From the NCBI GenBank assembly GCA_030537195.1, contig JAUNOK010000001.1, positions 1 through 64,000 of the forward strand: a stretch of DNA of 64,000 nt, given 5' to 3'. Under the pieces are notes generated by a model that was not told the origin of the DNA, ran no database searches, and saw only the letters and a program-made list of their open reading frames with translations. Both the position numbers and the translations under genes were made by a program. Every line of letters starts with the position of its first letter. Position 1 is the stretch's first letter. This DNA is from Eubacteriales bacterium. Lineage in GTDB: Bacteria; Bacillota; Clostridia; Lachnospirales; Lachnospiraceae. This document shows, in pieces, positions 34,730 through 45,606 of the stretch.

Positions 34730-36133
34730 ATGGATAATACCAATGAGAATATAACAGAGGATAAGAATATTAATAACAATAATAATAACTCTGATGAATA
34801 TGAGAAGATATGTTTCGTATGCAGAAGGCCGGAATCAAGGGCTGGTAAGATGATTGTCATGCCTAATAACATATATATATGTCAGGACTGTATGCAGAGA
34901 ACTTTTGACTCAATTAACAGTAATGGTATCAATTATGAAGATATGATGAAGATGTCAAACATGCCCGGAATGGGCATGTTTGGCAATTTTGGCACCATGG
35001 ATTCGGATCCGGTTCCTGAAAAACAGAAGCTTAAGAAAAAGAAAGAGGATAAGAAAGAATTTCCGGCTCTGGATGTTTCAAAGCTGCCAGCACCTCACGA
35101 GATTAAGAGAAAGCTGGATGAATATGTAATTGGTCAGGACTATGCCAAGAAGGTAATGTCAGTTGCCGTATATAATCATTATAAGAGAGTCTCAGCAGAC
35201 GCTAGTCTGCTTGGCGACGTTGAGATTGAAAAATCCAATATGCTTATGATTGGACCAACAGGAAGTGGTAAAACATATCTCGTTAAGACACTTGCAAGAA
35301 TACTTCAGGTACCGCTTGCTATTACAGATGCAACAACACTTACAGAGGCTGGTTATATCGGAGATGATATTGAATCGGTTGTTTCTAAGCTTTTGCTTGC
35401 AGCTGATAATGATGTAGAGAAGGCTGAACATGGAATTATATTTATTGATGAGATAGATAAGATTGCCAAGAAGAAAGAGACAAGAAGCAGAGATGTAAGC
35501 GGTGAGTCTGTACAGCAGGGAATGTTAAAGCTGTTAGAAGGCAGCGAAATTGAAGTTCCAGTTGGTGCGACAAGTAAGAATGCAATGGTTCCACAGGTCA
35601 CAGTTAATACTAAGAATATTCTGTTTATATGTGGTGGAGCATTTCCAGATCTTGAAGATATTATCAAAGCAAGACTTAATAAATCATCATCGATGGGATT
35701 TAACGCAGATCTTAAGGATAAATATGATAACGAGAAGAATATCATGTCTTACGTTACAGTGGATGATCTTAGAGAATACGGAATGATACCAGAATTCTTA
35801 GGAAGACTTCCGATTGTATATTCACTTGACAGGCTCGATGAGGATATGCTTGTTAATATTCTTAAAGAACCTAAGAATGCAATTCTTAAACAGTATCAGA
35901 AGCTTTTAGAGCTTGACGAGGTAAAACTTGAATTCACAGATGATGCATTAAGAAGTATAGCAAGAAAAGCAATGGAGAAGGATACAGGTGCAAGAGCACT
36001 TCGTTCTATTATTGAAGATTTTATGCTTGATATAATGTATGAGATACCTAAAGACAGTAATATTGGGTCAGTAACTATTACTGCGGATGTTGTCGAGAAA
36101 AAAGGTGCTCCGGTAATAACTATGAGAGCATAG
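34730..36133 (+). CDS. clpX: ATP-dependent unfoldase ClpX
   Basis: 467 residues, longer than the usual ~420-430. The zinc-binding domain is CFVC...CQDC (~27-54). An extra Met/Gly- and Lys-rich segment (~70-110) follows before the AAA+ module: Walker A GPTGSGKT (~175), pore loop AGYIGDD (canonical AGYVGED), Walker B FIDEIDK (~237) and sensor-2 GARALRS. The ClpP-docking tripeptide reads MGF instead of IGF. No clpP adjoins it, and a weak ribosome site precedes the ATG. It probably is a second or divergent ClpX that may still bind ClpP. Confidence 0.85.
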   Translation: MDNTNENITEDKNINNNNNNSDEYEKICFVCRRPESRAGKMIVMPNNIYICQDCMQRTFDSINSNGINYEDMMKMSNMPGMGMFGNFGTMDSDPVPEKQKLKKKKEDKKEFPALDVSKLPAPHEIKRKLDEYVIGQDYAKKVMSVAVYNHYKRVSADASLLGDVEIEKSNMLMIGPTGSGKTYLVKTLARILQVPLAITDATTLTEAGYIGDDIESVVSKLLLAADNDVEKAEHGIIFIDEIDKIAKKKETRSRDVSGESVQQGMLKLLEGSEIEVPVGATSKNAMVPQVTVNTKNILFICGGAFPDLEDIIKARLNKSSSMGFNADLKDKYDNEKNIMSYVTVDDLREYGMIPEFLGRLPIVYSLDRLDEDMLVNILKEPKNAILKQYQKLLELDEVKLEFTDDALRSIARKAMEKDTGARALRSIIEDFMLDIMYEIPKDSNIGSVTITADVVEKKGAPVITMRA

Positions 36134-36216
36134 AGTCAGAATAGAATAATACAGAACATTTCTGAATACACATATAGCATGTACAAATAATGATTGTTAT
36201 ATGTTAAGGAGATGTT

Positions 36217-37932
36217 ATGGCGTGTGATTTTGATATAACTAAAGAGAATATATACGATTATATAATCGAAGATACCCCAGGGGCTAAAGAAGCAATAGAG
36301 GCACTTTCAGGGATATGTTCGCAGCGGGCTGATTCACAGTGGATAATAGCTCATGGCGAACTTCCTGAAAACAGGCAGCTTAACATAAGCTCTCTGGGGT
36401 ATTTTACTATTCCGAAGTTATATGGACTTATGGAGGCTGAGACAGATATAAGTGCACTTGATGAAATCGGGGTATTGAGAGTATTGGGACAGGAGAATCT
36501 TCAGGCAGATGGTAGTAATGTACTTATAGGTTATGTAGATACAGGAATTGATTATCTTAATGATGTATTCAAGGATGAACTTGGGAATACACGGATCCAG
36601 GCTATATGGGACCAGACAGATAAGACTGGTACAGATGGTGTTAATATGTATGCACATTTTGGCAGAGTGTATGAGGAAGAAGATATAGACAGGGCAATAG
36701 AGGCAGATAATAATGGAGAGGATCCTTATACATATGTTGCAGAACAGGATACGATAGGACATGGAACTATATTATCATCGATATCGGCCGGGTCATATGT
36801 TAATGGTTATGTTGGCGTTGCACCCAAAGCGGGCCTTCTGGTAGTTAAATTAAAAGAGAGTAAGCAGTATCTTAAGGATTTTTTTCTTATAAAAGACGAT
36901 GTACAGGCATATGAAGAAAGTGACATTATGCTGGCAATGAGATTTCTGGCTGATTATGCGACTCGACTTGGGAAGCCGCTTATAATAATATTTGGTCTTG
37001 GAAGTGCAAGTGGGTCAAGGACAGGAGCAGCTCCCCTTGCTGAGATGATGGAAAGTCTGACCAAAAGGCCGAACATATCAGTTATAACCTGTATGGGAAA
37101 CGAAGCTAATAACAAATGTCACTATAAAGGAACGGTAACATCGGCTCTTGTACCAGATGTTATGGAGGTAAATGTAGGTGGGACAGGAAAAGGTTTTGCA
37201 ATGGAGATATGGGCAGAAAGCCTTGATATATTGTCGGTGTCAATTGAATCGCCATCAGGGGAATATGTTCCAAGAATTCCGGCCAGAATGGGCGCAAGCA
37301 TGGAATATACATTTCTATATGAGGGCAGTACTGTCACTGTAGACTATCAGATAACTGAAAATGTGGCTGGAATGGAGGTTATATTCATCAGGCTGAAAAC
37401 ACCTGTTGAGGGAACATGGAAATTCTATATATACAGCCTTACCAATATTAAGGGAACTTATAATGCATGGCTTCCGCTAAAACAATTCTCTGGACAGGAT
37501 ATATATTTCCTGAAATCGGATCCGGATACGACACTGACTGTACCTGCGGCAGCTAACAGAGTTATAAGCGTGGGAGCATATAATCATTATACGGGTGCAA
37601 GTTATTATGAAAGCGGAAGAGGATATAGTGCTGACGGAAGAATAAAACCAGACTTTGTTGCACCAGGTGTCGGAGTATATGGAATAGCTCCGTCGGGAGG
37701 TGTAAAGGTGACAGGAACAAGTTATGCTGCTGCTTATGCGGGCGGATGTGTTGCACTTCTGTATTCATATCAGGTAAATGTAAGGGATACCCAGATGATT
37801 AATCATAATGATATTAAAGCACAGCTTATAAGGGGAGCTGTACGTTCAGAATATATGGTATATCCTAATCCTGTATCGGGTTATGGAAAACTGAATATAT
37901 ATACTACATTTAACATGATGAGAATATCTTAG
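36217..37932 (+). CDS. S8 subtilisin-family peptidase (Csp-like)
   Basis: 571 residues, no signal peptide. The catalytic triad is visible: Asp in IGYVDTGID (~107), His in TIGHGTI (~179) and Ser in GTSYAAAYAGG (~499). The large insert between His and Ser and the architecture resemble Clostridial Csp germination-type proteases and their vegetative relatives. It starts after AAGGAGATGTT. The remaining substrate pocket looks intact, so it should be active. With sporulation genes in this genome, a spore role is possible, but such proteins are also present in multiple copies in non-sporulating relatives. Confidence 0.88.
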   Translation: MACDFDITKENIYDYIIEDTPGAKEAIEALSGICSQRADSQWIIAHGELPENRQLNISSLGYFTIPKLYGLMEAETDISALDEIGVLRVLGQENLQADGSNVLIGYVDTGIDYLNDVFKDELGNTRIQAIWDQTDKTGTDGVNMYAHFGRVYEEEDIDRAIEADNNGEDPYTYVAEQDTIGHGTILSSISAGSYVNGYVGVAPKAGLLVVKLKESKQYLKDFFLIKDDVQAYEESDIMLAMRFLADYATRLGKPLIIIFGLGSASGSRTGAAPLAEMMESLTKRPNISVITCMGNEANNKCHYKGTVTSALVPDVMEVNVGGTGKGFAMEIWAESLDILSVSIESPSGEYVPRIPARMGASMEYTFLYEGSTVTVDYQITENVAGMEVIFIRLKTPVEGTWKFYIYSLTNIKGTYNAWLPLKQFSGQDIYFLKSDPDTTLTVPAAANRVISVGAYNHYTGASYYESGRGYSADGRIKPDFVAPGVGVYGIAPSGGVKVTGTSYAAAYAGGCVALLYSYQVNVRDTQMINHNDIKAQLIRGAVRSEYMVYPNPVSGYGKLNIYTTFNMMRIS

Positions 37933-37995
37933 GTTGAAATCATTGGGGTTATATGCTAAATTGTTCATACATGACGAAAAGAGGAGATAGTATAT

Positions 37996-38802
37996 ATGAA
38001 ATACAAGGCATTAGCACTGGATTTAGATGGTACATTAACTAACAGAGAGAAGAAAGTGCCGGAAGGTAATAAAGAAGCAATTGCTAAAGCAATAGATGCA
38101 GGTGTTAAGGTTATTCTTGCTTCAGGAAGACCAATCTTTGGAATAACACCAATAGCAAAGGAACTTGAACTGGATAAGAAGGGTGGATATATACTTGCAT
38201 ATAATGGTGGATGTATAATTGACTGCAAAACAGGAGAGCAGATGTCTGCAACAATAATGCCACAGGATTGTATAGCTGATATATGCAGTCTGGCAAGAGA
38301 TAATGGTGTATATGCAGTAACTTATGCAGATACCCAGATAGTTGCAGAAAGTGATTCTGATGAGTATGTAAAGAAGGAAGCAATATGCAACAGTACAACA
38401 ATAATGAAGGTTGATGATTTACATGCATATGTAGATTATCCAGTTGAGAAATTTCTTGTGGTAGGAGAGCATGAAAAGCTCCTTCCAGTACAGAAAGCTC
38501 TGTTAGATAAGCATGATGGAGTAATCAATGCATTTTTCTCAGAGAGCTATTTCTTAGAGGTTGTACCTGCAGGAGTTGCCAAAGATGCATCTTTGGATAA
38601 ATTGCTTGCAAGGCTTGATATAACAAGAGAAGAACTTGTTGCATGTGGTGATGGAATGAATGACATTCCAATGCTAAAGTATGCAGGGCTTGCAGCGGTT
38701 ATGGGAAATGCATATCCTGAAGTTAAGAAATATGCAGATGTCAATGCACCATCCAATGATGATTGTGGTGTGGCATATGTTATAAATAATTATATATTAT
38801 AA
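37996..38802 (+). CDS. Cof-type HAD hydrolase
   Basis: 268 residues: LALDLDGTLTNREK (nucleophile Asp), LASGRPIFGI (motif II), a C2-type cap (~85-190) and GDGMNDIPMLKYAG (motif IV). Cof/YidA-type enzymes dephosphorylate sugar phosphates or cofactors. GAGGAG precedes the ATG. It closes with a strong bidirectional terminator. The substrate is not predictable. Confidence 0.92.
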   Translation: MKYKALALDLDGTLTNREKKVPEGNKEAIAKAIDAGVKVILASGRPIFGITPIAKELELDKKGGYILAYNGGCIIDCKTGEQMSATIMPQDCIADICSLARDNGVYAVTYADTQIVAESDSDEYVKKEAICNSTTIMKVDDLHAYVDYPVEKFLVVGEHEKLLPVQKALLDKHDGVINAFFSESYFLEVVPAGVAKDASLDKLLARLDITREELVACGDGMNDIPMLKYAGLAAVMGNAYPEVKKYADVNAPSNDDCGVAYVINNYIL

Positions 38803-38814
38803 TATTGAATCATA

Positions 38815-38862
38815 AAAATATCCCCCTGGCAGTCTGATATTGACTACCGGGGGGATATTTTA
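38815..38862. terminator. Bidirectional terminator between HAD and LCP genes
   Basis: AAAATATCCCCC (38815-38826) pairs with GGGGGATATTTT (38850-38861), a 12-bp G/C-cored stem with A/T ends on both sides. Confidence 0.88.
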
Positions 38863-38866
38863 TTGA

Positions 38867-40477
38867 TTAATTAGAATTGTTATTGAGACTGTCAACATAT
38901 TCATCTACATCGAATACGTCACCATTCTGAATCTTACTCATAAGCTGGATAGCTGTATTAATGCTGTCTGCATAAGGATATACAACGGAAGCACCTCGAA
39001 GGCCTGTTATCTCAAGATAAGCAGGACCTTGTCCAGCAGGTGGCTGGGTTGTTCCTTCAATACTATATGTCTGGATATTCCATGCTGTGCTGTCGCTTAA
39101 CTGAAGTTTAACAAGATCAGATATTGTGCTTGTTGGTATATTAGTAAGGAACATATCACTAACAGCATCAAGTACGGCTGAATACTTGGTAAGTATTGCA
39201 GGTGAAGTAGCTTTCTGTAAGATGCCCTTGATAGCTGCTGTCTGGTTACGCCCACGTTGGAAATCACCAGCAGCGAAGGCCATTCGTTCTCTTGAAAATG
39301 CAACTGCCATCTCTCCGTCACATTCATTAGGTCCTTTGACGAAATGATATGGAATTGGAGAAGCTTCATCTCCACAAGTAAATTCTACTTCAGAATCAAT
39401 CGTGATTCCGCCAAGTGCATCTACTACAGCAATACATCCGGAGAAGTTAATCTTGACGTAATAATCAATATCGATGCCATACAGATTCTGTAGAGTATCC
39501 ATAGAAGCTTCTACACCGTAATTACCTGCATGTGTAAGCTTATCGTAACCCTGCCTTCCGTCAGGACCTGTAATCTTGATATAAGAATCTCTAGGTGTAG
39601 TAACAAGGAGAATCTGCTTGGTTTCCGGATTAACAACAGCGAGAATATTAACATCACTGAGTGCATTGTTCTGAAGCTTGAAATCATCACCGTCATCACT
39701 TGAGATACCAGATACATATATTATAAATGGATCTTTCTTTACGTTAACATTGGATTTCTGAACAGTAACAAGCTTTTTGTATTCGTACTGTTTGATAATC
39801 TTAACTTTGCTTTCAAAGTCTTCATATTGTGAAGACACTACCCTTAACATTGTATCATTCATTACAATAGCCTGAACTTCGCTGTTATCATAGAATGCAG
39901 CTACAAGGTCATCCCATGACTTATATTCTGACATTGTAAGTTCACTCTTGCCAAGTTCTGACTTAACGGATTCAAAAGCTGTCTTAACATTGTCATTACT
40001 TGCGGATGAGTTATATGCGAACTTGTAATTCGCAAGATCACTTATAGATGAAGCTTTATCATCAGCCAGTACACATATGTCAACAATATCTGTATTAATC
40101 TCAGGTAGATTAAGCTTGGTAAGAACAGAGTCAACCTTTGCTGAAACGAGATATATGAATACAATCACACCTGACATAAGTACTGCCAGAATCTTACCTA
40201 TAATATGTGCTTTCGTAAACTGTGACGTGAAATCGTACAGGAATATTAATAGTAAAAATGCATTGACTGCAATCAGATACTTCAGAGGAAGAATATCTAA
40301 CTTAAATATATTGAATAAAAGTAATCCGGATACAACAAGCTGTATCAGAACTAATATAAGACCAATAAGTGTTCCCCAGCCCCTTCGTTTTCTTCTCCGC
40401 TCTTTCTTGGAAAGAGTTTCTTTATTCTTAAACAGATATTTCATATCGCCTTTACTTCTGGTAAAAAAATTGGACAT
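38867..40477 (-). CDS. LytR-CpsA-Psr (LCP) family wall-polymer ligase
   Basis: 536 residues on the minus strand, AAGGAG before the ATG. A basic N terminus (RRRKRRGWG) precedes three helices (~35-60, ~68-88, ~94-115). The LCP domain starts near 280: TTPRDSYIKI, KLTHAGNYG, DIDYYVKINFSG and VAFSRERMA with the conserved Arg residues. These enzymes attach teichoic acid or capsular polymers to peptidoglycan on the outer face. The three-helix N terminus plus a ~160-residue insert makes it larger than a minimal LCP protein. Confidence 0.9.
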   Translation of the reverse strand: MSNFFTRSKGDMKYLFKNKETLSKKERRRKRRGWGTLIGLILVLIQLVVSGLLLFNIFKLDILPLKYLIAVNAFLLLIFLYDFTSQFTKAHIIGKILAVLMSGVIVFIYLVSAKVDSVLTKLNLPEINTDIVDICVLADDKASSISDLANYKFAYNSSASNDNVKTAFESVKSELGKSELTMSEYKSWDDLVAAFYDNSEVQAIVMNDTMLRVVSSQYEDFESKVKIIKQYEYKKLVTVQKSNVNVKKDPFIIYVSGISSDDGDDFKLQNNALSDVNILAVVNPETKQILLVTTPRDSYIKITGPDGRQGYDKLTHAGNYGVEASMDTLQNLYGIDIDYYVKINFSGCIAVVDALGGITIDSEVEFTCGDEASPIPYHFVKGPNECDGEMAVAFSRERMAFAAGDFQRGRNQTAAIKGILQKATSPAILTKYSAVLDAVSDMFLTNIPTSTISDLVKLQLSDSTAWNIQTYSIEGTTQPPAGQGPAYLEITGLRGASVVYPYADSINTAIQLMSKIQNGDVFDVDEYVDSLNNNSN

Positions 40478-40520
40478 AACTTACTCCTTAATACTTTAGG
40501 ATTAAAAAAATAACGAATAC

Positions 40521-40549
40521 ATTCTACCATGATTTGGTCAAAAAGTAAA
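40521..40549 (-). promoter_or_regulatory. Promoter of the LCP gene
   Basis: On the minus strand TTTACT and TAGAAT are separated by 17 bp with TGG just before the -10, an extended -10 form. It lies 44 bases upstream of the start codon. Confidence 0.6.
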
Positions 40550-40582
40550 ACTTAATTATCTTAAGTTTAGAAAACAACATAG

Positions 40583-42109
<1,527 letters not shown>

Positions 42110-42157
42110 TCATTACAATATAATGTAATAAAGTCTTATTAATATGATTTAATTATG

Positions 42158-42197
42158 AGGTTCTGCGGACAATAATATGTCTGCAGAACCTTTTTTT
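42158..42197 (+). terminator. Terminator of gdhA
   Basis: AGGTTCTGCGGAC (42158-42170) pairs with GTCTGCAGAACCT (42179-42191) with one G-U, followed by T7. Confidence 0.93.
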
Positions 42198-42263
42198 ACT
42201 TGGCAGATTGCAAAAAATGATTTATATTATATGGTTGTAGAAGTATAAAATGTGGAGGTCTGT

Positions 42264-42824
42264 ATGAGAAAGAATATAGCAAGAGTATTGCTGTACATAG
42301 CATGTGCAGTACTTGTTGTTTTTTATATATTAGTATTATGGTGGGGAAAGAATCCTAAGGTTGGAACAGAATACAGAATGTATTATCTGACACATGAACT
42401 TACTGACTGGCCCGGATATGGCAATCTGAAATATACATTTGGAACGAAAGAGATATGTACAGAGCATAAGGACCGTAATGGTAATGAACTTAGTAATGTC
42501 TGCAGCCGAAAAGGTCAGGGATGGCAGAAATCAAAGAGATACGAAGGAACGAAGAATACAGCTAAAGATTCATATATATACTATATCCCGGAACAATCAT
42601 CTGATGAGGTGTATCTGATGTGTGATATCACTGAGTATAATACAGTTGCATCTGATGACAGGGGAATAGAGGTGTATGTGAATGATGAACTGATTGGTAA
42701 TATAGATAATAAGGGAACAGCTAAGCTAAAGATAGGGCATGTCAGTGCAGATGAACTTCTTACAGTCAGATTTCATGCTGAGAATGCGACCTATACGCTT
42801 TATAGTATAAGCCTTGATGAGTGA
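42264..42824 (+). CDS. Membrane-anchored extracytoplasmic protein next to YfhO gene
   Basis: 186 residues from the ATG at 42264 (GGAGG 5 bases upstream). One N-terminal helix (~6-28, LLYIACAVLVVFYILVLWW) anchors a beta-rich domain outside the cell; the last ~60 residues (VYVNDELIGNIDNKGTAKLKIG) look like an immunoglobulin-like or jelly-roll fold. The only two further cysteines lie in KEICTEH and NVCSRKG and could form a disulfide. It is probably part of the surface-polymer operon with YfhO and the PIG-V-like enzyme. Function unknown. Confidence 0.75.
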   Translation: MRKNIARVLLYIACAVLVVFYILVLWWGKNPKVGTEYRMYYLTHELTDWPGYGNLKYTFGTKEICTEHKDRNGNELSNVCSRKGQGWQKSKRYEGTKNTAKDSYIYYIPEQSSDEVYLMCDITEYNTVASDDRGIEVYVNDELIGNIDNKGTAKLKIGHVSADELLTVRFHAENATYTLYSISLDE

Positions 42825-42877
42825 CAGAATATCCAAAGATGACAGATTTTATGTAAGTGATAGAAAGGTAGAATTAT

Positions 42878-45598
42878 ATGAAGAAATCAGGATCGAAATC
42901 ATTATTACAGAGAATTAAGCCATATGCCATACCAGGAATCGTAACTGGTCTGGTTGTGGTTGTAATACTTATACTTAAAGGTATATGGCCTTTTGGAAGC
43001 AGCAGAATAGATTATTTTGATAATATGCAGCAGGTTGCACCGCTTTATGCACATCTGTGGGACTTCATGCATGGCAAGGCGTCAATATGGTTTGACTGGT
43101 ATACAGGTCTTGGAACCAATGTATCAATGAGTATATCAGCATTCTCAATGATTACACCATTCAACCTGCTGTTATATTTTGTTCCAAGAAATTACATATT
43201 AGAGAGCATATCAATACTTACACTGGTTAAGATGATATTCATGTCAGTTGCGATGTATGCTCTTATTAATAAGAGATATAACAATCTTGTATACGGATTA
43301 AAGGTAACATTTGCATGCATGTATGCCTTCTGTGGTTATGTGATTCTCTATGGCTCATGCTTTACACCATGGATGGATATAGTTGCATTTTTCCCTCTCC
43401 TTATCATGGCATATGACAGAATGTTTGAGACAGGAAAGAAAATGTTCTATATATGTATGGTTGCACTCTGCTTTATAATTAACTATTACTTAAGTGCAAT
43501 GTCACTTATATACATATTCCTTATCTGCGGAATCAGAATGATTATCATGCAGGAGAGAAAGCAGTGGAAGGAAACTGCATGGAATGTTGGTATAGGAACA
43601 GCAGCTGGTATTGGACTTTCAGCATTTGTTCTTGTTCCTGTATTTGCACAGTTATCATCTTCACAGAGAGGTGGCGCATCTAAGGGATTGTTATCACAGT
43701 ATGCTGGCTGGATAACAAGTTCTATTGTAACAGATGGTGCAATGGCAGCACTACAGCGTTGGATGATGCTTTACGGACTCGCATTCGTAGTTGCAATAAT
43801 TGTTATGGGTATAAGAAAGTATAAGTCAGACAGAAGAGAACTTATCTATACAATAGCAATGCTTGTGGTTGCGTTAGGTCCTGTGGTTATGGAAGCTACT
43901 AACCTTATGTGGCATTTTGGCTCATATAATGGCTATACATTAAGAAATGGCTATGTTGTATCATTTACACTCATATGCATTGCTGCAGGAATGGCTGAGA
44001 AGATGTTTACAAATGTATCTTTAAAAGGCACTTTCTATCTTAAGCAGGCAGCTGTTGTGGCAGTGCTTGGTGCAGTATATGTAATGGTATATAACATCTT
44101 ACCAATTAATAATGAAAAGCTTGCAATGGCATTCTTTATTGTAATATTTGTAGTGATGCTTGGTATATACATGTTCATGCTTATAAGAAAGAAGAAAGAA
44201 TTTAACTGTAAGTCAGTTATTCTTGTTGTTGCACTCGAATTATTTATCGGAGCATATGCACTTATTGGACCACCTAAGTTTTATACATATGAGGATTATC
44301 AGATTGGTGATTATGTACAGTATGCCAATGATGCATCAGACAGTCTTGATATAGAGGAGTCTGCTACAGACAGAATTGTGAATCCGGATATAAGTCTTAA
44401 TGCCAATTATCCACTTATATTAAGAAGAGGAGCTTTATCAAGCTTTACAGCAGCATTACAGGACGATACACAGAGCTATGCCAAGAGATGGGGATATTCT
44501 AAATATTTCCTGTGGCTGTTAGATTCAGGTGGAACAGTGTTCAGTAATGCAGTATTGCATGTTACGCAGGCAGTTAATATTAATGAACTTGACAGTGCTT
44601 TATATACATTAGAAAAGAAAGAGGGCGATTACAGTCTTTATAATACTAATTATAATCTGCCATTCGGCTTTTGTGTTGACAGCAGTTTCAGCAAACTTGA
44701 TATGACCAATGTTGACTGGATTACGTATCATAACAGAATGTATAAGGCAATGACTGGTGATAAAGAAACATTTGTAACAAGAATATATCCACAGGCAGAG
44801 ACTGTTGGCAATGTTAAGTCAATGACTATTAATGTTGGAAGCAGAAGTGCTATATATATGAATATTGCGGATGTCAAGAAGCCTAATGCTGATGCTAATG
44901 CGTCAAAGCTTGAAAGCAGCATACATATATATGTGAATGGAGAGGCGGTTGTTGTTCCTACACTTGGAGATGTCAACAACACAGCGTATTTTACAGATTA
45001 CAATAATAATCTTCTTTATCTTGGAATATTTGAAGATGAGGATGTCCAGATTAAGATTGAATATGATAAGTCTAAGTATATGAACCAGAGTAAGATGACA
45101 ATAGGACTTCTTAATATGGAGAAGATGGAAAAGCTTTGTAATGATTTTGCTGATAAGCAGACAGAAGTTTCATATACTAACAATACTCTTACAGTCAAGA
45201 TTAATAGCGATGGAACTAAGGACTACGCTCTTATACCAATTATTAAGAGTAAAAACTGGACTGTAACACTTGATGGAAAGACAGTTAAGACTAAAGAGAT
45301 AGCAGGGTTATTTACAGGTGTCCAGGTTCATGAAGGCGAGAATACGTTAGTATTCACATTCGTACCAAAGGGCAGAAATGCAGGGCTCCTTATAACACTT
45401 GTAACATTATTAATAATTGTGGCATGCCTTATAATTAATCATAAGAGAACAATAAATGTTCCGGTATGGGCTAAGAATTGCGCACAGTATGTATATGTCG
45501 GACTATTTGCAATAGTTGTGGTTGCGATGTTTGCAGTACCTGTAATCAGTACAATTCCAGCCGCAATATATCATATAATCCGTATAATAGTGAAATGA
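42878..45598 (+). CDS. YfhO-family polytopic membrane protein (GT-C-like)
   Basis: 906 residues. About twelve or more helices occupy ~15-470, with the family's first outer loop YFDNMQQVAPLYAHLWDF and FDWYTGLGTNVS. A large extracellular domain (~475-850) contains two beta-rich parts, and a final pair of helices closes the protein. YfhO relatives are GT-C-type glycosyltransferases that modify lipoteichoic acid or other surface polymers. GAAAGG lies before the ATG, and the next gene follows 8 bases after the stop. Confidence 0.88.
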   Translation: MKKSGSKSLLQRIKPYAIPGIVTGLVVVVILILKGIWPFGSSRIDYFDNMQQVAPLYAHLWDFMHGKASIWFDWYTGLGTNVSMSISAFSMITPFNLLLYFVPRNYILESISILTLVKMIFMSVAMYALINKRYNNLVYGLKVTFACMYAFCGYVILYGSCFTPWMDIVAFFPLLIMAYDRMFETGKKMFYICMVALCFIINYYLSAMSLIYIFLICGIRMIIMQERKQWKETAWNVGIGTAAGIGLSAFVLVPVFAQLSSSQRGGASKGLLSQYAGWITSSIVTDGAMAALQRWMMLYGLAFVVAIIVMGIRKYKSDRRELIYTIAMLVVALGPVVMEATNLMWHFGSYNGYTLRNGYVVSFTLICIAAGMAEKMFTNVSLKGTFYLKQAAVVAVLGAVYVMVYNILPINNEKLAMAFFIVIFVVMLGIYMFMLIRKKKEFNCKSVILVVALELFIGAYALIGPPKFYTYEDYQIGDYVQYANDASDSLDIEESATDRIVNPDISLNANYPLILRRGALSSFTAALQDDTQSYAKRWGYSKYFLWLLDSGGTVFSNAVLHVTQAVNINELDSALYTLEKKEGDYSLYNTNYNLPFGFCVDSSFSKLDMTNVDWITYHNRMYKAMTGDKETFVTRIYPQAETVGNVKSMTINVGSRSAIYMNIADVKKPNADANASKLESSIHIYVNGEAVVVPTLGDVNNTAYFTDYNNNLLYLGIFEDEDVQIKIEYDKSKYMNQSKMTIGLLNMEKMEKLCNDFADKQTEVSYTNNTLTVKINSDGTKDYALIPIIKSKNWTVTLDGKTVKTKEIAGLFTGVQVHEGENTLVFTFVPKGRNAGLLITLVTLLIIVACLIINHKRTINVPVWAKNCAQYVYVGLFAIVVVAMFAVPVISTIPAAIYHIIRIIVK

Positions 45599-45606
45599 GG
45601 CATTAA

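Noticed and set aside
37972-37978. Single TGACGAA as a Spo0A site before the HAD gene
   Set aside because: A lone 7-mer just upstream of a ribosome site is expected by chance; it lacks a phased partner.
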